A stretch of 64,000 nt of DNA from Favolaschia claudopus (Eukaryota; Basidiomycota; Agaricomycetes; Agaricales; Mycenaceae): contig JAWWNJ010000092.1 of the NCBI GenBank assembly GCA_037176885.1, positions 1,029,640 through 1,093,639 on the forward strand. Direction: 5' to 3'. Below are positions 35,401 to 45,100 of the stretch, piece by piece. Each line of letters begins with the position of its first letter. Positions within the stretch are counted from its first letter, which is position 1. The position numbers and the translations under genes are program-made. The notes under the pieces were generated by a model. That model searched no databases. It saw only the letters and a list, made by a program, of their open reading frames with translations, and had not been told where the DNA came from.

Positions 35401-36924
35401 GACCACTTGAGAGGGGGATGGCGGAGCTGAAGCTGGGATGCCAGCAACGGCGACGCCGGCGGGGGGAATAGGTGGATGGAGGAGGTGGAGAGTGTACTTA
35501 TGAAACAAGGATTTGATTGGGTGGACAGAGGTGAAATTGAAGGCCCTTCTGTAGGATGACGAATGGTTTTCGCTACGCTATAAAGTCAACGGAGGCGACG
35601 GTGACGGCGACGACAACGACGACGGTCGACGGCCGACGGCGCAAGATCACCTAGTGCACCATTTCAAGCATATTGTTGGGGCCTTCGAAGACGAGAAATC
35701 CGAAGTGGATGAGATTGGAGGCTTTGGAAGGAGGCGGAAAGTTCGACGACGGCGACCGTCGACGGCGGCGCAGAATGTCGCCGCATTGTCGCGGCGCGGC
35801 GGTAACGAAGCGGAAGCGCACTTGAAAGGATGGTGGGTGATTGCGAGGCCGTAGATGAGCGGATTTGAGAGGAATCCAAGGAGGAATGTGGATTTGCCAG
35901 CGTGGTGGAGGCGACGTCGGCGCTGTTGACAGACTGATCGCGCAGATCAATTGGACAAACAAGAATGGGCCGGAAACGGCACGTACCGGCGCCCATCAAA
36001 CTTCGGTTAAACACCGAACACCGACGCAATTGGATCGACCAACGACGATACCGACGTCGACGCCCACCCGCCACCAACCCGCCGCAACAACAGCGCTCCC
36101 AATTAGGCTAAATGCGCTGAGGACGTAAACATTAGGTGATGTCGACGCCGGTGCCTTGAGCTTCAGGTAGGGTTTTACGCACCCTCAAAACCCGACCTTG
36201 AAGGTCGATTTGTCAGCAAAACGTTGGTCCCCCAGGTGATTGGGAAACCCGGTTTCTCGAGAAACCCTCCCATATAAGGAAATTTTCGAGAAACCCGCGG
36301 ACAATCCTAATAAGAAACCCCAGTTTGCCGCACCGGCAAACTGAGTTTGGCTGGAGGTCATTCTGCCGTTAAGAAGTCCATTAAAGATTCAGACACATAC
36401 TAGAATGATATTCAAGGGCATTCCAGCTTCAAGGAGAGTGTTGTGCAGGTTAATGGGCTTGCCGGGCAATGCCGCACAGTAGATGTTGATCTAATCAACC
36501 TTCAGTCTGAGCGTAACAACAGTTGTGTATGTTGAGGGTCAAACTACAGCTGTGTGTGTCAGGAGGGGTTTTACCCCCAGCCTTCCAGAAACGTTACCTA
36601 GAGTTTTTGAGACCACCATTTGCTAAATCAAGATAGGCCGCTTTGAAGAGGAATTTCGGCATCACGGCCGGCGCTCGAACAGTAATCGTCTAATTATCGT
36701 ACTCTAGACGTAGAAGAATATTCACCTCTCATTGGAAAGTAGTCTTCAACTGCTTTATTCTGTTTCTCTTGTGCTCTCAACTGATGCAGGCTTGCTGTGG
36801 GCATACAGAATTCATGCCGGGACCTCGGCCGTCCGTCAGCATCAGTTCCGTTGGCGGGGTTTCTTCGAGAAACCCGGGTGCTTAGCAACGGACCGAGAAA
36901 CCGGGTTTCTCAATAGATTCATCC
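32471..36924. mobile_element. MULE-like MITE (about 696 bp) interrupted by a hAT-like element
   Basis: The ends are inverted repeats of each other: GGATTAATCTATTGGGAAAC at the left and, on the minus strand, GGATGAATCTATTGAGAAAC at the right, both continuing into CCGGTTTCTCG. The element is flanked by identical 9-bp duplications, CATCTCGAG at 32462-32470 and 36925-36933. A 9-bp duplication is typical of Mutator-like elements. Removing the nested element leaves about 696 bp (32471-32488 plus 36247-36924) with several inner GAGAAACCC words and no transposase, so it is non-autonomous. It sits in the coding frame of the F-box gene. Confidence 0.8.
32489..36238. mobile_element. hAT-like non-autonomous element, 3,750 bp, nested in the MITE
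   Basis: Flanked by an 8-bp duplication ATTGGGAA (32481-32488 and 36239-36246). The termini begin with CA and form long imperfect terminal inverted repeats of about 115 bp, with a conserved core TGACAAATCGACCTTCAAGG (32512-32531 and, inverted, 36195-36214). An 8-bp duplication and CA ends fit the hAT superfamily. No transposase can be read. The interior is full of CCG/GTC triplet words (for example around 33165, 34065, 35130, 35290 and 35590), CCG-rich in the left half and CGG-rich in the right half. Short ORFs inside (33135-34152, 34442-34927) are low-complexity and unconvincing. Confidence 0.7.
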
Positions 36925-37402
36925 CATCTCGAGCTGCCGAAGACGCGGCATATGCGATATCAGTCGAGGAACGGCATAGTAAGGGGAGGGGGTGTGTTCG
37001 GTGACAGTGAAGCCTTCCAACCGCAACCAAAAGATGGCCAAAAACATCGAGGAGATGAGGTCGCCCGAGATTTTCAGAGCCTTGAGCCTGGGGCTCACAC
37101 ATTGTAGAAGGAGCATTACATTGTGGAACTCCCTTTCGATTTTGGTTACTCGAACAGTCGCTTTTGTGGTGATGGTCAGTGTTTCGAGCTGCGGAAATGA
37201 TGTTTGAGAAAAGCATAAACCAATATCGTCAAGCTTGGTCTGCTGTATTTCTAGCTCGTTGAGCTGAGACGCTTGCGACAGTGCGATGAGAATTTGGGTG
37301 GGGATGGTTTCGTCGATCACCAGCGTAACCTTGGTCAGAGCGGGTAGTCGAGGCAGGGCGTCAAACAAGGCCGAACCGAGCTCTATCGGCTGCGGATAGC
37401 GT

Positions 37403-38765
37403 TGACAGACCTGGTATTGGGCTACGCCTGAATTTATTCATTTTAAGGCTAGTTACAACGGTACTATTAATAAAGTACTACAATACTCAGCGAATGGGTC
37501 TCAATAAGGACTGGGGTCTGCCTGGGCGGTCAGTCAAAGGAGAATACACAGGTGGGAGCTCTGGGGTTCGTTTACGATGGCACTGCAAAGTGTCAGAGTT
37601 ACAATAAGTCGGACATGAGCTTCCGCGATAGGTCTCTTACCATCCGGAATAGGATTGGGAGCTACCTAGTGCTCCAGGAACAAAGGCGTACATTAAAGGA
37701 CATTCCATTTGGGACTCGTTGGAACTCGAGAGGTGTTACCAGGAGCAGGAGGCTTCCGCGGAAAGGTCTAAGACAGGACTATAACTCAGGAACGTTGGCG
37801 ACCTGTAGGAAGAATATTCCTTATTCACGCAGTGCTATTTGGAGCAAGTAGATCATCGATTGGATAGCAAGAGGGCTATTGATTCATGACCGGAGATATC
37901 AGTACAAACGGGGAAGATCTACGCTGGCCAAGCCAGGAGAACAATGGTATCCAAGAGGGTGCCGGAGGTAGAACAATGGTATCTAGTGGGCGCCGGAGGT
38001 AAAGGCGTAAATCCCTCACCAGTACCGGAGGAAAGCCTTTAACAAGTAAAACTGAATGAGGTCTGGACCAAGAGGGTCCGGAGATACCAATATTATACCC
38101 ATAAGATTGTTTGTTTATCGTCTCATATTTATTGCTGTGAATGTATATAAAGCATTGTATCATGTACTGGAGCTCTAGTGGATTCCCCCCTCTCGTTGTG
38201 AGCGTCAAGCCAGTGTTGGCTTCGTGAATAACTAGACGTTGGACTTCATTCGAGATAAACTCCAGAAGCTTATTTGTTTCTTTTGTTTGTTTTCGTTGCA
38301 ATATACTGTCTGTTGGATCATATCTTGAATTATACGCGTGAACATATTATTGAGAATCAGTACCAACGCGTGGAATTATAAGAGCCTGACACGGACCTTT
38401 TGAGAGAACGGAATCAGTTCAAACATACTTTCCGCGGAAACTCATTTTGCGAACGAGCACACACAACTTAAACCTCTAAACCTCTACCAAAGAGTAACAT
38501 CTCAATTACCTGTCTGAACGCACCTTCCTGTGTCAAGACTAGGATAGTTAGTATAAGAACGGTCAGAACGAGCTATCGCGAAAGCCTCGAACTAGTATAT
38601 TTTGAAGATAGTATTGGTTGAATTGCAACAGTCTATACTGGACTGGAACCCCGAACCTCGCACGTCGATTAGAAGTGGTTAGGATTTATATTAGGATTTT
38701 GTGTGGATTAGATTCTGCGCATTTTCTTGGTTTATTTCCACCGTAGCCCCATAGTCAGCGTTTCA
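37403..38765 (+). repeat. 5' LTR of element 1
   Basis: 1,363 bp, almost identical to 53456-54823. It contains two TTCCGCGGAA palindromes (37754-37763 and 38430-38439), both preserved in the 3' LTR. Differences from the 3' LTR are few and many are one-base indels. Confidence 0.92.
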
Positions 38766-38767
38766 TC

Positions 38768-38790
38768 TGGAGCCCACCGCGAGGGGTTCA
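38768..38790 (+). other. Primer-binding site of element 1
   Basis: TGGAGCCCACCGCGAGG starts two bases after the LTR end and begins with TGG, as expected for pairing with the CCA end of a tRNA primer. The second element has the same site with one extra C (58645-58668). I cannot name the tRNA. Confidence 0.7.
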
Positions 38791-39297
38791 TTCAACCAGT
38801 TACTAGTTCAAAGTAGAAAACTTCGTACTATCGTTGGAACTGCTTAGTTCTAAAACTGGTCTTTCTACACTTCCTATAACAGGATTATACCTTGGAATTA
38901 CTCCAGGAAGAACGAAATTCGTTAAAACCCAAAAGCACCGTTGACTTAGTTCAACATTTCGGTGCAACCAGAGTCAGAAGAAATATCTGCGGACGGTGAA
39001 CTTGCTTCCACTTCGTTTGAAAGACCCAGAGTGCGGAGGTCTAGTCGGTTGAAAACACCAGCTGATCTATCTCCTCTTCCTAAAAAGAAAAGGAGTAGTG
39101 CAACTGAAGCCGGCAGAGCTCAGTCCAAGGCTAGAACAAAAGCCAGGGTTACAGCATTTAAGTCGAAGCAGAAAGCTATCGCGGAAAGACAGACGGCTTC
39201 GCAAACCTTATCAGAAGAAGAAGAAGAGGATAAAACCCCTTCTCCTACTTCTCCTACCTCCTCACAAACCTTACCATCTCAACCGTCGACTAGTACG
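38791..39297 (+). other. Leader region before gag ATG
   Basis: No ATG start in the gag frame, but the frame is open from about 38962 and reads a basic segment (RPRVRRSSRLKT, KKKRSS). It may be translated from a non-ATG start, or it may be leader RNA only. Confidence 0.4.
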
Positions 39298-40878
39298 ATG
39301 GCAGATCAGAACCAAAACCAAAATCAAGGACCTAAGGTCGCTAGTTTCAAAGTTCCATATGCATGGGACTCTAACGCGCCTAAGTTCACGACTGAAGACT
39401 ATGAGGATTTAAAAACCTTCATAGATCACGTAGATCAAATCCTAGAGTTGGCTGGAATAACAGATGACCAAACGCGGAAGGTCCATCTGACAAATTATCT
39501 CAGTGCCAAGAAGAAGGAGCAATGGAGATCTCTTGCAACATACCTAGCTGGGTCATACGATGACTTTTTGGCTGAAGTGTACAAGAGTTATCCTGAGATT
39601 AAGACGGACCGAGCAGGAACCGTTGAAAATCTTAAGAGACTCTGCAAGCGTAATAAAGGAATTACGGTATACGAGGAAGGGAAACTCCGACGGTTCAACT
39701 TAGAGTATCTCACAGAGGTCAAAAAGTTGTATAAAGCACCGGCGTTGTTAACCAACCAAGTTGCTTGCAAGCAGTATCTTGACACCCTGGAAATTGCTTT
39801 CAAAAATATACTAGAAGTAGCAATCGCGAATTCGGTATTAATGAAAGCACAATTTCCGAATCTGGCAAAGAAACCCGCAGCAGCAGTAGCTGGCGCGGAA
39901 GCAGCTAAGCCAGACGCAAGGAAAGAAGATCCAATAGAGTTGGAGGATCTTATCCAATTGGCGGAAACGTTGGCCGCAAGCCAACATGAAGCACCAAGTG
40001 TGACGATTGAGCAGGAAACTAGGGTTACTCCTGGGGTACATCTTGTTCCTCCTAACACCGTTGTGAAGAGCGAGCCACTGGATGAGAAATTTGAGATCAT
40101 AGAAGGTGCTATAGCCCAGCTGAGGGACCAGTACTCTCTAACTCAAAAGACGTACGACGAAAGGCATAACGAGTTGCTTAAGTCGATGCAACAACTCACA
40201 AAGGATCCTCCGCCTCATTTTGGTGGAAACAGGGATTACAACCGTTCCAGTTTCGCCTACAATTCTCAGGGCCCTAGTCAGAAGGCTGGTGGACCAGAAA
40301 GAAATGAGAGGCGGAGCTTCCGCGAAAACGACAGAGAATGTTTTTACTGCGAAGAAGCAGGGCATTACTCTCGCGAATGTCCGTATAAGGATGAACACAT
40401 CCAAAAGGGACACTTAGTAGTTGAAAATGGGAAGCATAAGCTAGGAGATGGGAACTGGATTCCTTCCGGAACCGGTAGCCAGAGAGTTCGAGTGGAGAAC
40501 TACTGGAAGAGTAAGTCTACTAGCCAAAACTGGAATGTAGTAGACTCCTACTATAACGGCGAAGGAGAAGGGAGTCATTATGACCCTGAGCTTCAAGCTG
40601 ATGAGATAAAGACTCTGAAAGTACGGCTCAGAAGAGCTGAGCAGTATAATCAGATCCAGCAAACTCATCAGGCTAACCAAGTGGTTCAACCCACTTTTAT
40701 GGCACAGATGCAACCAATCGCGGCTGCTCAACCAGCCGCTGGCCCAGCCGATTTAACTAACGCCTTACATGCGTTACTGTTAAAAGGACTGAGTGCTGTG
40801 GATGCTCAGCCACAAGAGCAGTTCGCGGTTACTAGGAATGTGTCTAGACAAGGTGGAGGTTCGCCTTCAAATTTCTAA
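39298..40878 (+). CDS. gag: Gag of element 1
   Basis: Structural nucleocapsid and capsid protein. From ATG 39298 (MADQNQNQ) it has 526 residues; the second element's gag also starts at the matching ATG (MADQQDR), which supports this start. A capsid-like helical region covers residues about 20-170 (DYEDLKTFIDHVDQIL, then LRRFNLEYLTEVKKLY). A CCHC zinc knuckle (CFYCEEAGHYSREC) lies in the second half, followed by a Gln-rich C-terminus. The frame is intact. The stop at 40876 is followed 11 bases later by the protease ORF in another frame. Confidence 0.88.
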   Translation: MADQNQNQNQGPKVASFKVPYAWDSNAPKFTTEDYEDLKTFIDHVDQILELAGITDDQTRKVHLTNYLSAKKKEQWRSLATYLAGSYDDFLAEVYKSYPEIKTDRAGTVENLKRLCKRNKGITVYEEGKLRRFNLEYLTEVKKLYKAPALLTNQVACKQYLDTLEIAFKNILEVAIANSVLMKAQFPNLAKKPAAAVAGAEAAKPDARKEDPIELEDLIQLAETLAASQHEAPSVTIEQETRVTPGVHLVPPNTVVKSEPLDEKFEIIEGAIAQLRDQYSLTQKTYDERHNELLKSMQQLTKDPPPHFGGNRDYNRSSFAYNSQGPSQKAGGPERNERRSFRENDRECFYCEEAGHYSRECPYKDEHIQKGHLVVENGKHKLGDGNWIPSGTGSQRVRVENYWKSKSTSQNWNVVDSYYNGEGEGSHYDPELQADEIKTLKVRLRRAEQYNQIQQTHQANQVVQPTFMAQMQPIAAAQPAAGPADLTNALHALLLKGLSAVDAQPQEQFAVTRNVSRQGGGSPSNF

Positions 40879-40889
40879 AGGGTTCAGGG

Positions 40890-42110
40890 ATGGAGGCAAT
40901 CTCGCGGACCAAACAATTAGAAAAGCCTCCTGAGGACCGTACCGATAAAAGTGCCGCAGACAATAGTAGAGATTGGAGGGCAAGAGCTGCCGACGATGTA
41001 GAAAAGTCTCAGGCCTTGGAAAAGGGAGAGCCACGGCCAAGACGAGAAATCGCGATTGGTGTTGAACTTCCATATAGACAGGTGAAGCCAGTAATAAACC
41101 GGCAGAGAGACCAAAATGTTGATGAGGTGAAAGAGAATAAAGAAGCAGACGAGAGGGCATACCAGCTGAAAGCTCCAGTACAGAAAGATGGACTGGGAAG
41201 AGCAATCGCGGATGCTGTTCTAAACTCGGAAGTCACTTTGGGTGTTAAGGACTTGGTTGGAGTATCCCCAGAAGTCAGAGAAACACTTAAACGTGACTTC
41301 ACAAAGATAAGAAGGATAGTGAAAGCTCCAGGAGCTAAGCAGGTTATGTTCGAAGAAGAACTAGACCTACCCTTCCCAGAAGAGGAAGAGGAAAATCTGG
41401 AGTATGACGCACTCAACTTGGATGAACTTCCAAAAATCTCCTCTGTTTACGTCAATACGATTGAAACAGACGAATTACCGGAAGGAGCGGTGTCAATTCC
41501 GGATCCATTTGTTCAGTACTTAGAATCCCTGAGTCCTGATGAAAAACCTAAACAGGTATATATGGATCCGAGAAATTCAACCGTGGGAAGAGACTCGGCT
41601 AATCTACGAGTACTATTTCCGTCCATAAATAAGCAAGGACGGGTAGAGTGTGTATTAGACTCTGGCTCACAAATTGTGTCCATGTCTCTTGAGCAAGCGG
41701 TTCAGCTGAAGCTTAGCTGGGACCCTGACGTAAGAGTATGGATGCAGAGCGCCAATAGTACAATGGAAAGAGCCGTTGGCTTGGCAAGGAACGTACCTTT
41801 CAAATTTGGGGACATAACGGTGTACCTGCAGGTCCATATTATTAAAGGACCAGCATATAAGGTGCTACTAGGTCGACCATTTGAGGTATTAACCGAATGC
41901 CAAGTCAATAACAGTCGAGACGAGACCCAAACCATCACTATCAGAGACCCTAACACAGGCAAGCGTTGCACCCTGACAACTATCCAAAGAGGAAAGGAGA
42001 CAGAGCAATCGCGGAAGCCCACTGTAACGGTTGAAGAGGAAGATGAGCGTCCAGAAAAGACTGCTGACCCAGAATCAAAGCAGGGTTTTCGTCAAACTTC
42101 GAGGACTTAA
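40890..42110 (+). CDS. Aspartic protease ORF of element 1
   Basis: 406 codons. A retropepsin-type active site (ECVLDSGSQIVSMS) lies at residues about 252-265, followed by the flap-like and second conserved stretch (ITVYLQVHIIKGPAYKVLLG). The first 200 residues are charged and unassigned. The ORF ends TAA at 42108-42110, and the pol ATG starts on the last A (TAATG), so the two ORFs overlap by one base. In many Ty3 elements these proteins are fused with gag or pol; three separate ORFs are less usual. Confidence 0.85.
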   Translation: MEAISRTKQLEKPPEDRTDKSAADNSRDWRARAADDVEKSQALEKGEPRPRREIAIGVELPYRQVKPVINRQRDQNVDEVKENKEADERAYQLKAPVQKDGLGRAIADAVLNSEVTLGVKDLVGVSPEVRETLKRDFTKIRRIVKAPGAKQVMFEEELDLPFPEEEEENLEYDALNLDELPKISSVYVNTIETDELPEGAVSIPDPFVQYLESLSPDEKPKQVYMDPRNSTVGRDSANLRVLFPSINKQGRVECVLDSGSQIVSMSLEQAVQLKLSWDPDVRVWMQSANSTMERAVGLARNVPFKFGDITVYLQVHIIKGPAYKVLLGRPFEVLTECQVNNSRDETQTITIRDPNTGKRCTLTTIQRGKETEQSRKPTVTVEEEDERPEKTADPESKQGFRQTSRT

Positions 42111-45100
42111 TGCAATTGCATGAACGAGGAGAGTTGGCGTTGAAATTTGGCTTTAATGAAGATAAAGAGTTAGAGATTGAAGGATATTACAAGCCAAAAG
42201 GAGTGGCGTTCACGGAGACAGAAGTTCTTGAGGCCTATGTTAGTGCCTCCACGGGAACAAGGAATATGAGAAAAGACAAGAAAGCTAGAGTCTTGTTCAA
42301 CGAATTCCGCGAAAAGTCTAAGAAGACAACTGGGAAACGTAAGCCGTATGGTGTCTTCACTTGGAGCATGAGTGAGGGACCAGTGGAGGCAGGAAAAGGG
42401 AAGAATAAACCTGGGGAATTTATCCCTCCCGCACCTCGATATACTCGGAATGAAGTCAGAACTATGCATGTCCTAAATCAAGGAGTTCATTGCCCTTGTT
42501 GCGACTCAGCGGAGTTCATTCATCCGACTCTTTCTCAAGAGATATCGGAAGAACCACCTTCCGCGGAAGATCAGGAGGATCAAGATGATCCTGTTTCGGT
42601 GTTCGCTGGCAAAAAGTACAAGCCAGTAGGGTTGAAGATTCGTCCTGTATATACTGAACTACCTGAAAAGTTCAGAATAAAACGTGAAATTACGGGCGAT
42701 CCTTTAGCAGAAATGCCTGAACTAAACCCTGTACCAGGGGAGTTCAAACCCACAGGACGTTACACCGAGGAGAGAAAAGCTATCATCGATGGACTGCATG
42801 ATGGGGACTTCTTGTGGCCTGAAGAAAGGAAATTGATGCATGAATTCATGATGAGGCAAGAACAAGCCTTTGCTTGGGATGATTCAGAGAGGGGCAGCTT
42901 CAGGCATGATTTCTTTCCTCCAGTTGAATTCCCTGTTGTGGAACATGAGACGTGGGTAGAGAGGAGTATTCCAATTCCAAGGGGACAGCTGGAAGAATTC
43001 TGCAAAGTAATTAAGAAGAAAATAGACGCTGGAGTCTATGAGCCATCGAATGCTTCTTATAGAAGCAAGTTCTTTGGAGTTGTAAAGAAAGATGGAAAAA
43101 GTATTCGGCTGGTGCATGCGCTAGAACCTTTGAATGCAGTCACTATCGCTCATTCTGGGGTTCCACCAGCTACGGATGAGTTGGCCAACCATTTCGCGGG
43201 AAGAGCCTGCGGTGCCAGTTTGGATCTCTACTCAGGTTATGATCACAGGGATATCGCGGAAGGTTCAAGGGACTATACGACGTTCCAGACACCTTATGGG
43301 GCACTACGCTTAGTAAAGCTACCCCAAGGTTGGACAAATTCGGTTCCCATCTTTCACGATGATGTGACTTTCATCTTAAGAGACGAAATTCCACATGTAA
43401 CTATACCCTATATTGATGATGTACCTATAAGGGGACCTGGTACGAGGTATCAGAATAAACATGGCACGTATGAGACCATCCGCGAAAACTCCGGAATAAG
43501 GAGATTTGTCTGGGAGCACTTTCAGAATTTGAACAGAGTAGTTCAGAGAATCAAATATTGTGGGGGAACCTTTTCTGGAGCTAAATCAGTACTGTGCTGG
43601 GATGTATTCCCAGTAGTAGGACATATTTGCTCTTATGAAGGTCGCCGTCCTAGTACGGATAGAGTTGGTGTTATCATCCGCTGGGGACCCCTCAAAGATG
43701 TTTCTGGAGTCAGACAATTCCTTGGAGTAGTTGGAGTCTTGCGGATGTTTATAAAAGGATTTGGGGATATGAGTAGGCCTATTGCGAAGTTAACTCGAAA
43801 CGATGAAGAATTCGTTTGGGGGCCTGAACAAGAGGCAGCCATGGAGGTAATAAAGCATGCGGTGCGGACCTGTCCAGCCCTACGGCCGTTAAATTACGAC
43901 TGGGATACGGACATAGTTCTCGCGGTTGATACTTCTTGGATGGCCGTTGGGATTCAAATATATCAGATAGATATAATTGATAAGTTGAAAAGGCATTACG
44001 CAAAGTTTGCTTCAATCACACTCAACAGGCGAGAATCCAGATTTTCACAACCCAAGAGGGAGTTGTACGGGCTAAAGAGGGCCTTGGAAGCAATGCAGTA
44101 CTGGCTGCTGGGGTGTAGAAGGCTAGTTGTGGAAACTGATGCGCTGTATATCAAAGGAATGTTGAACAATCCCGGTATGGGCCCGAATGCCACAATCAAC
44201 CGTTGGATTGAACAAATCCTGATGTTCCATTTCAAGTTGAAACACGTAAAAGGAGCCACTTTTCCTCCTGATGGCCTCTCGAGACGGGAATATCAGCCAG
44301 GGGATGAAGAATTCCCAAACAATGAAGAGGGTTTGGATGAGAACCCTATTCCGGGGAACCATGAAGATTGGGACTATGACTGTGAGCAGCCTTTGGATTT
44401 CGACGAATTCAAGGACGAAATAGACGAAAGGGGTGGATACCTGCAGTCTATGGCTGGCACAGCAAGCAGTATTGATGAATTCGCGGAAGAACTACTTTCC
44501 GCGGAAGCTCAGGAGAAAGTGATTTCTGACCGGGTGAAAGAGGTATACGTTGGAGAAGGACTAGTAGTGCCTCAATACATTAATGTGAACGTTGCGGAGC
44601 CTACAGAACCCCTGCTACCAAGCAGAGAATTCAGAGATAGTCCAGATAAACGGGAACCTTACCCGGAGGAGCATCGTACAGGTGCGGGGATAGCACAGGA
44701 CGAGCGGATTGAATTAGTGAAGATATGGCTCAAGAATCCCATGGTTAGGCCAGAAGGGATGATGGTCAATAAGGACTTCAAGAGGTTCATGAAGTTCGCA
44801 AGATATTTCTTCTTGAGTAAAGAAGGAAAGTTATACCGTAGAGGGGAAGGTTCTATGCATAAGCTAGTAATCGCGAAAGAGCATAGAATGTACATGATGA
44901 GGGCGGCACATAATTCCTTGGGTCATAAGGGCATATTTGCAACCAAGTCTCTATTAGAACTGCGTTTCTGGTGGCCAGAAATGGAAAGAGACGTTAAATG
45001 GTTCATAGACACTTGCAAGATATGCCAACATCGACAAAAGACCTTGCTCAGAATCCCACCAAGACCTACGCATACTCCAAGCTTGTTCCAAAAAGTACAT

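Larger units (their letters stand above)
31577..37402 (-). pseudogene. F-box/LRR-type gene broken by three transposon insertions
   Basis: Two blocks of one gene are visible. The upstream block (36934-37402) reads CQRYPQPIELGS then FDALPRLPALTKVTLVID and ends at RQLEM; the downstream block (31577-32461) reads PPFTLGSSDG, then APRLSSIRLSNC, and ends in an acidic C-terminus. In agaric F-box proteins these blocks are adjacent. The break at RQLEM coincides with a 9-bp target duplication of an inserted MITE, which itself contains a hAT-like element. The N-terminal part with the F-box is missing because the gene stops at the LTR at 37403. A TGA at 32438-32440 lies in frame just after the insertion point. 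A 42-bp intron (31973-32014) keeps the frame whether spliced or not. Confidence 0.8.

Noticed and set aside
38962..39297. Extension of gag upstream of ATG 39298
   Set aside because: The frame is open but has no ATG, and the second element supports the ATG at the MADQ position; kept only as a possible non-ATG extension.
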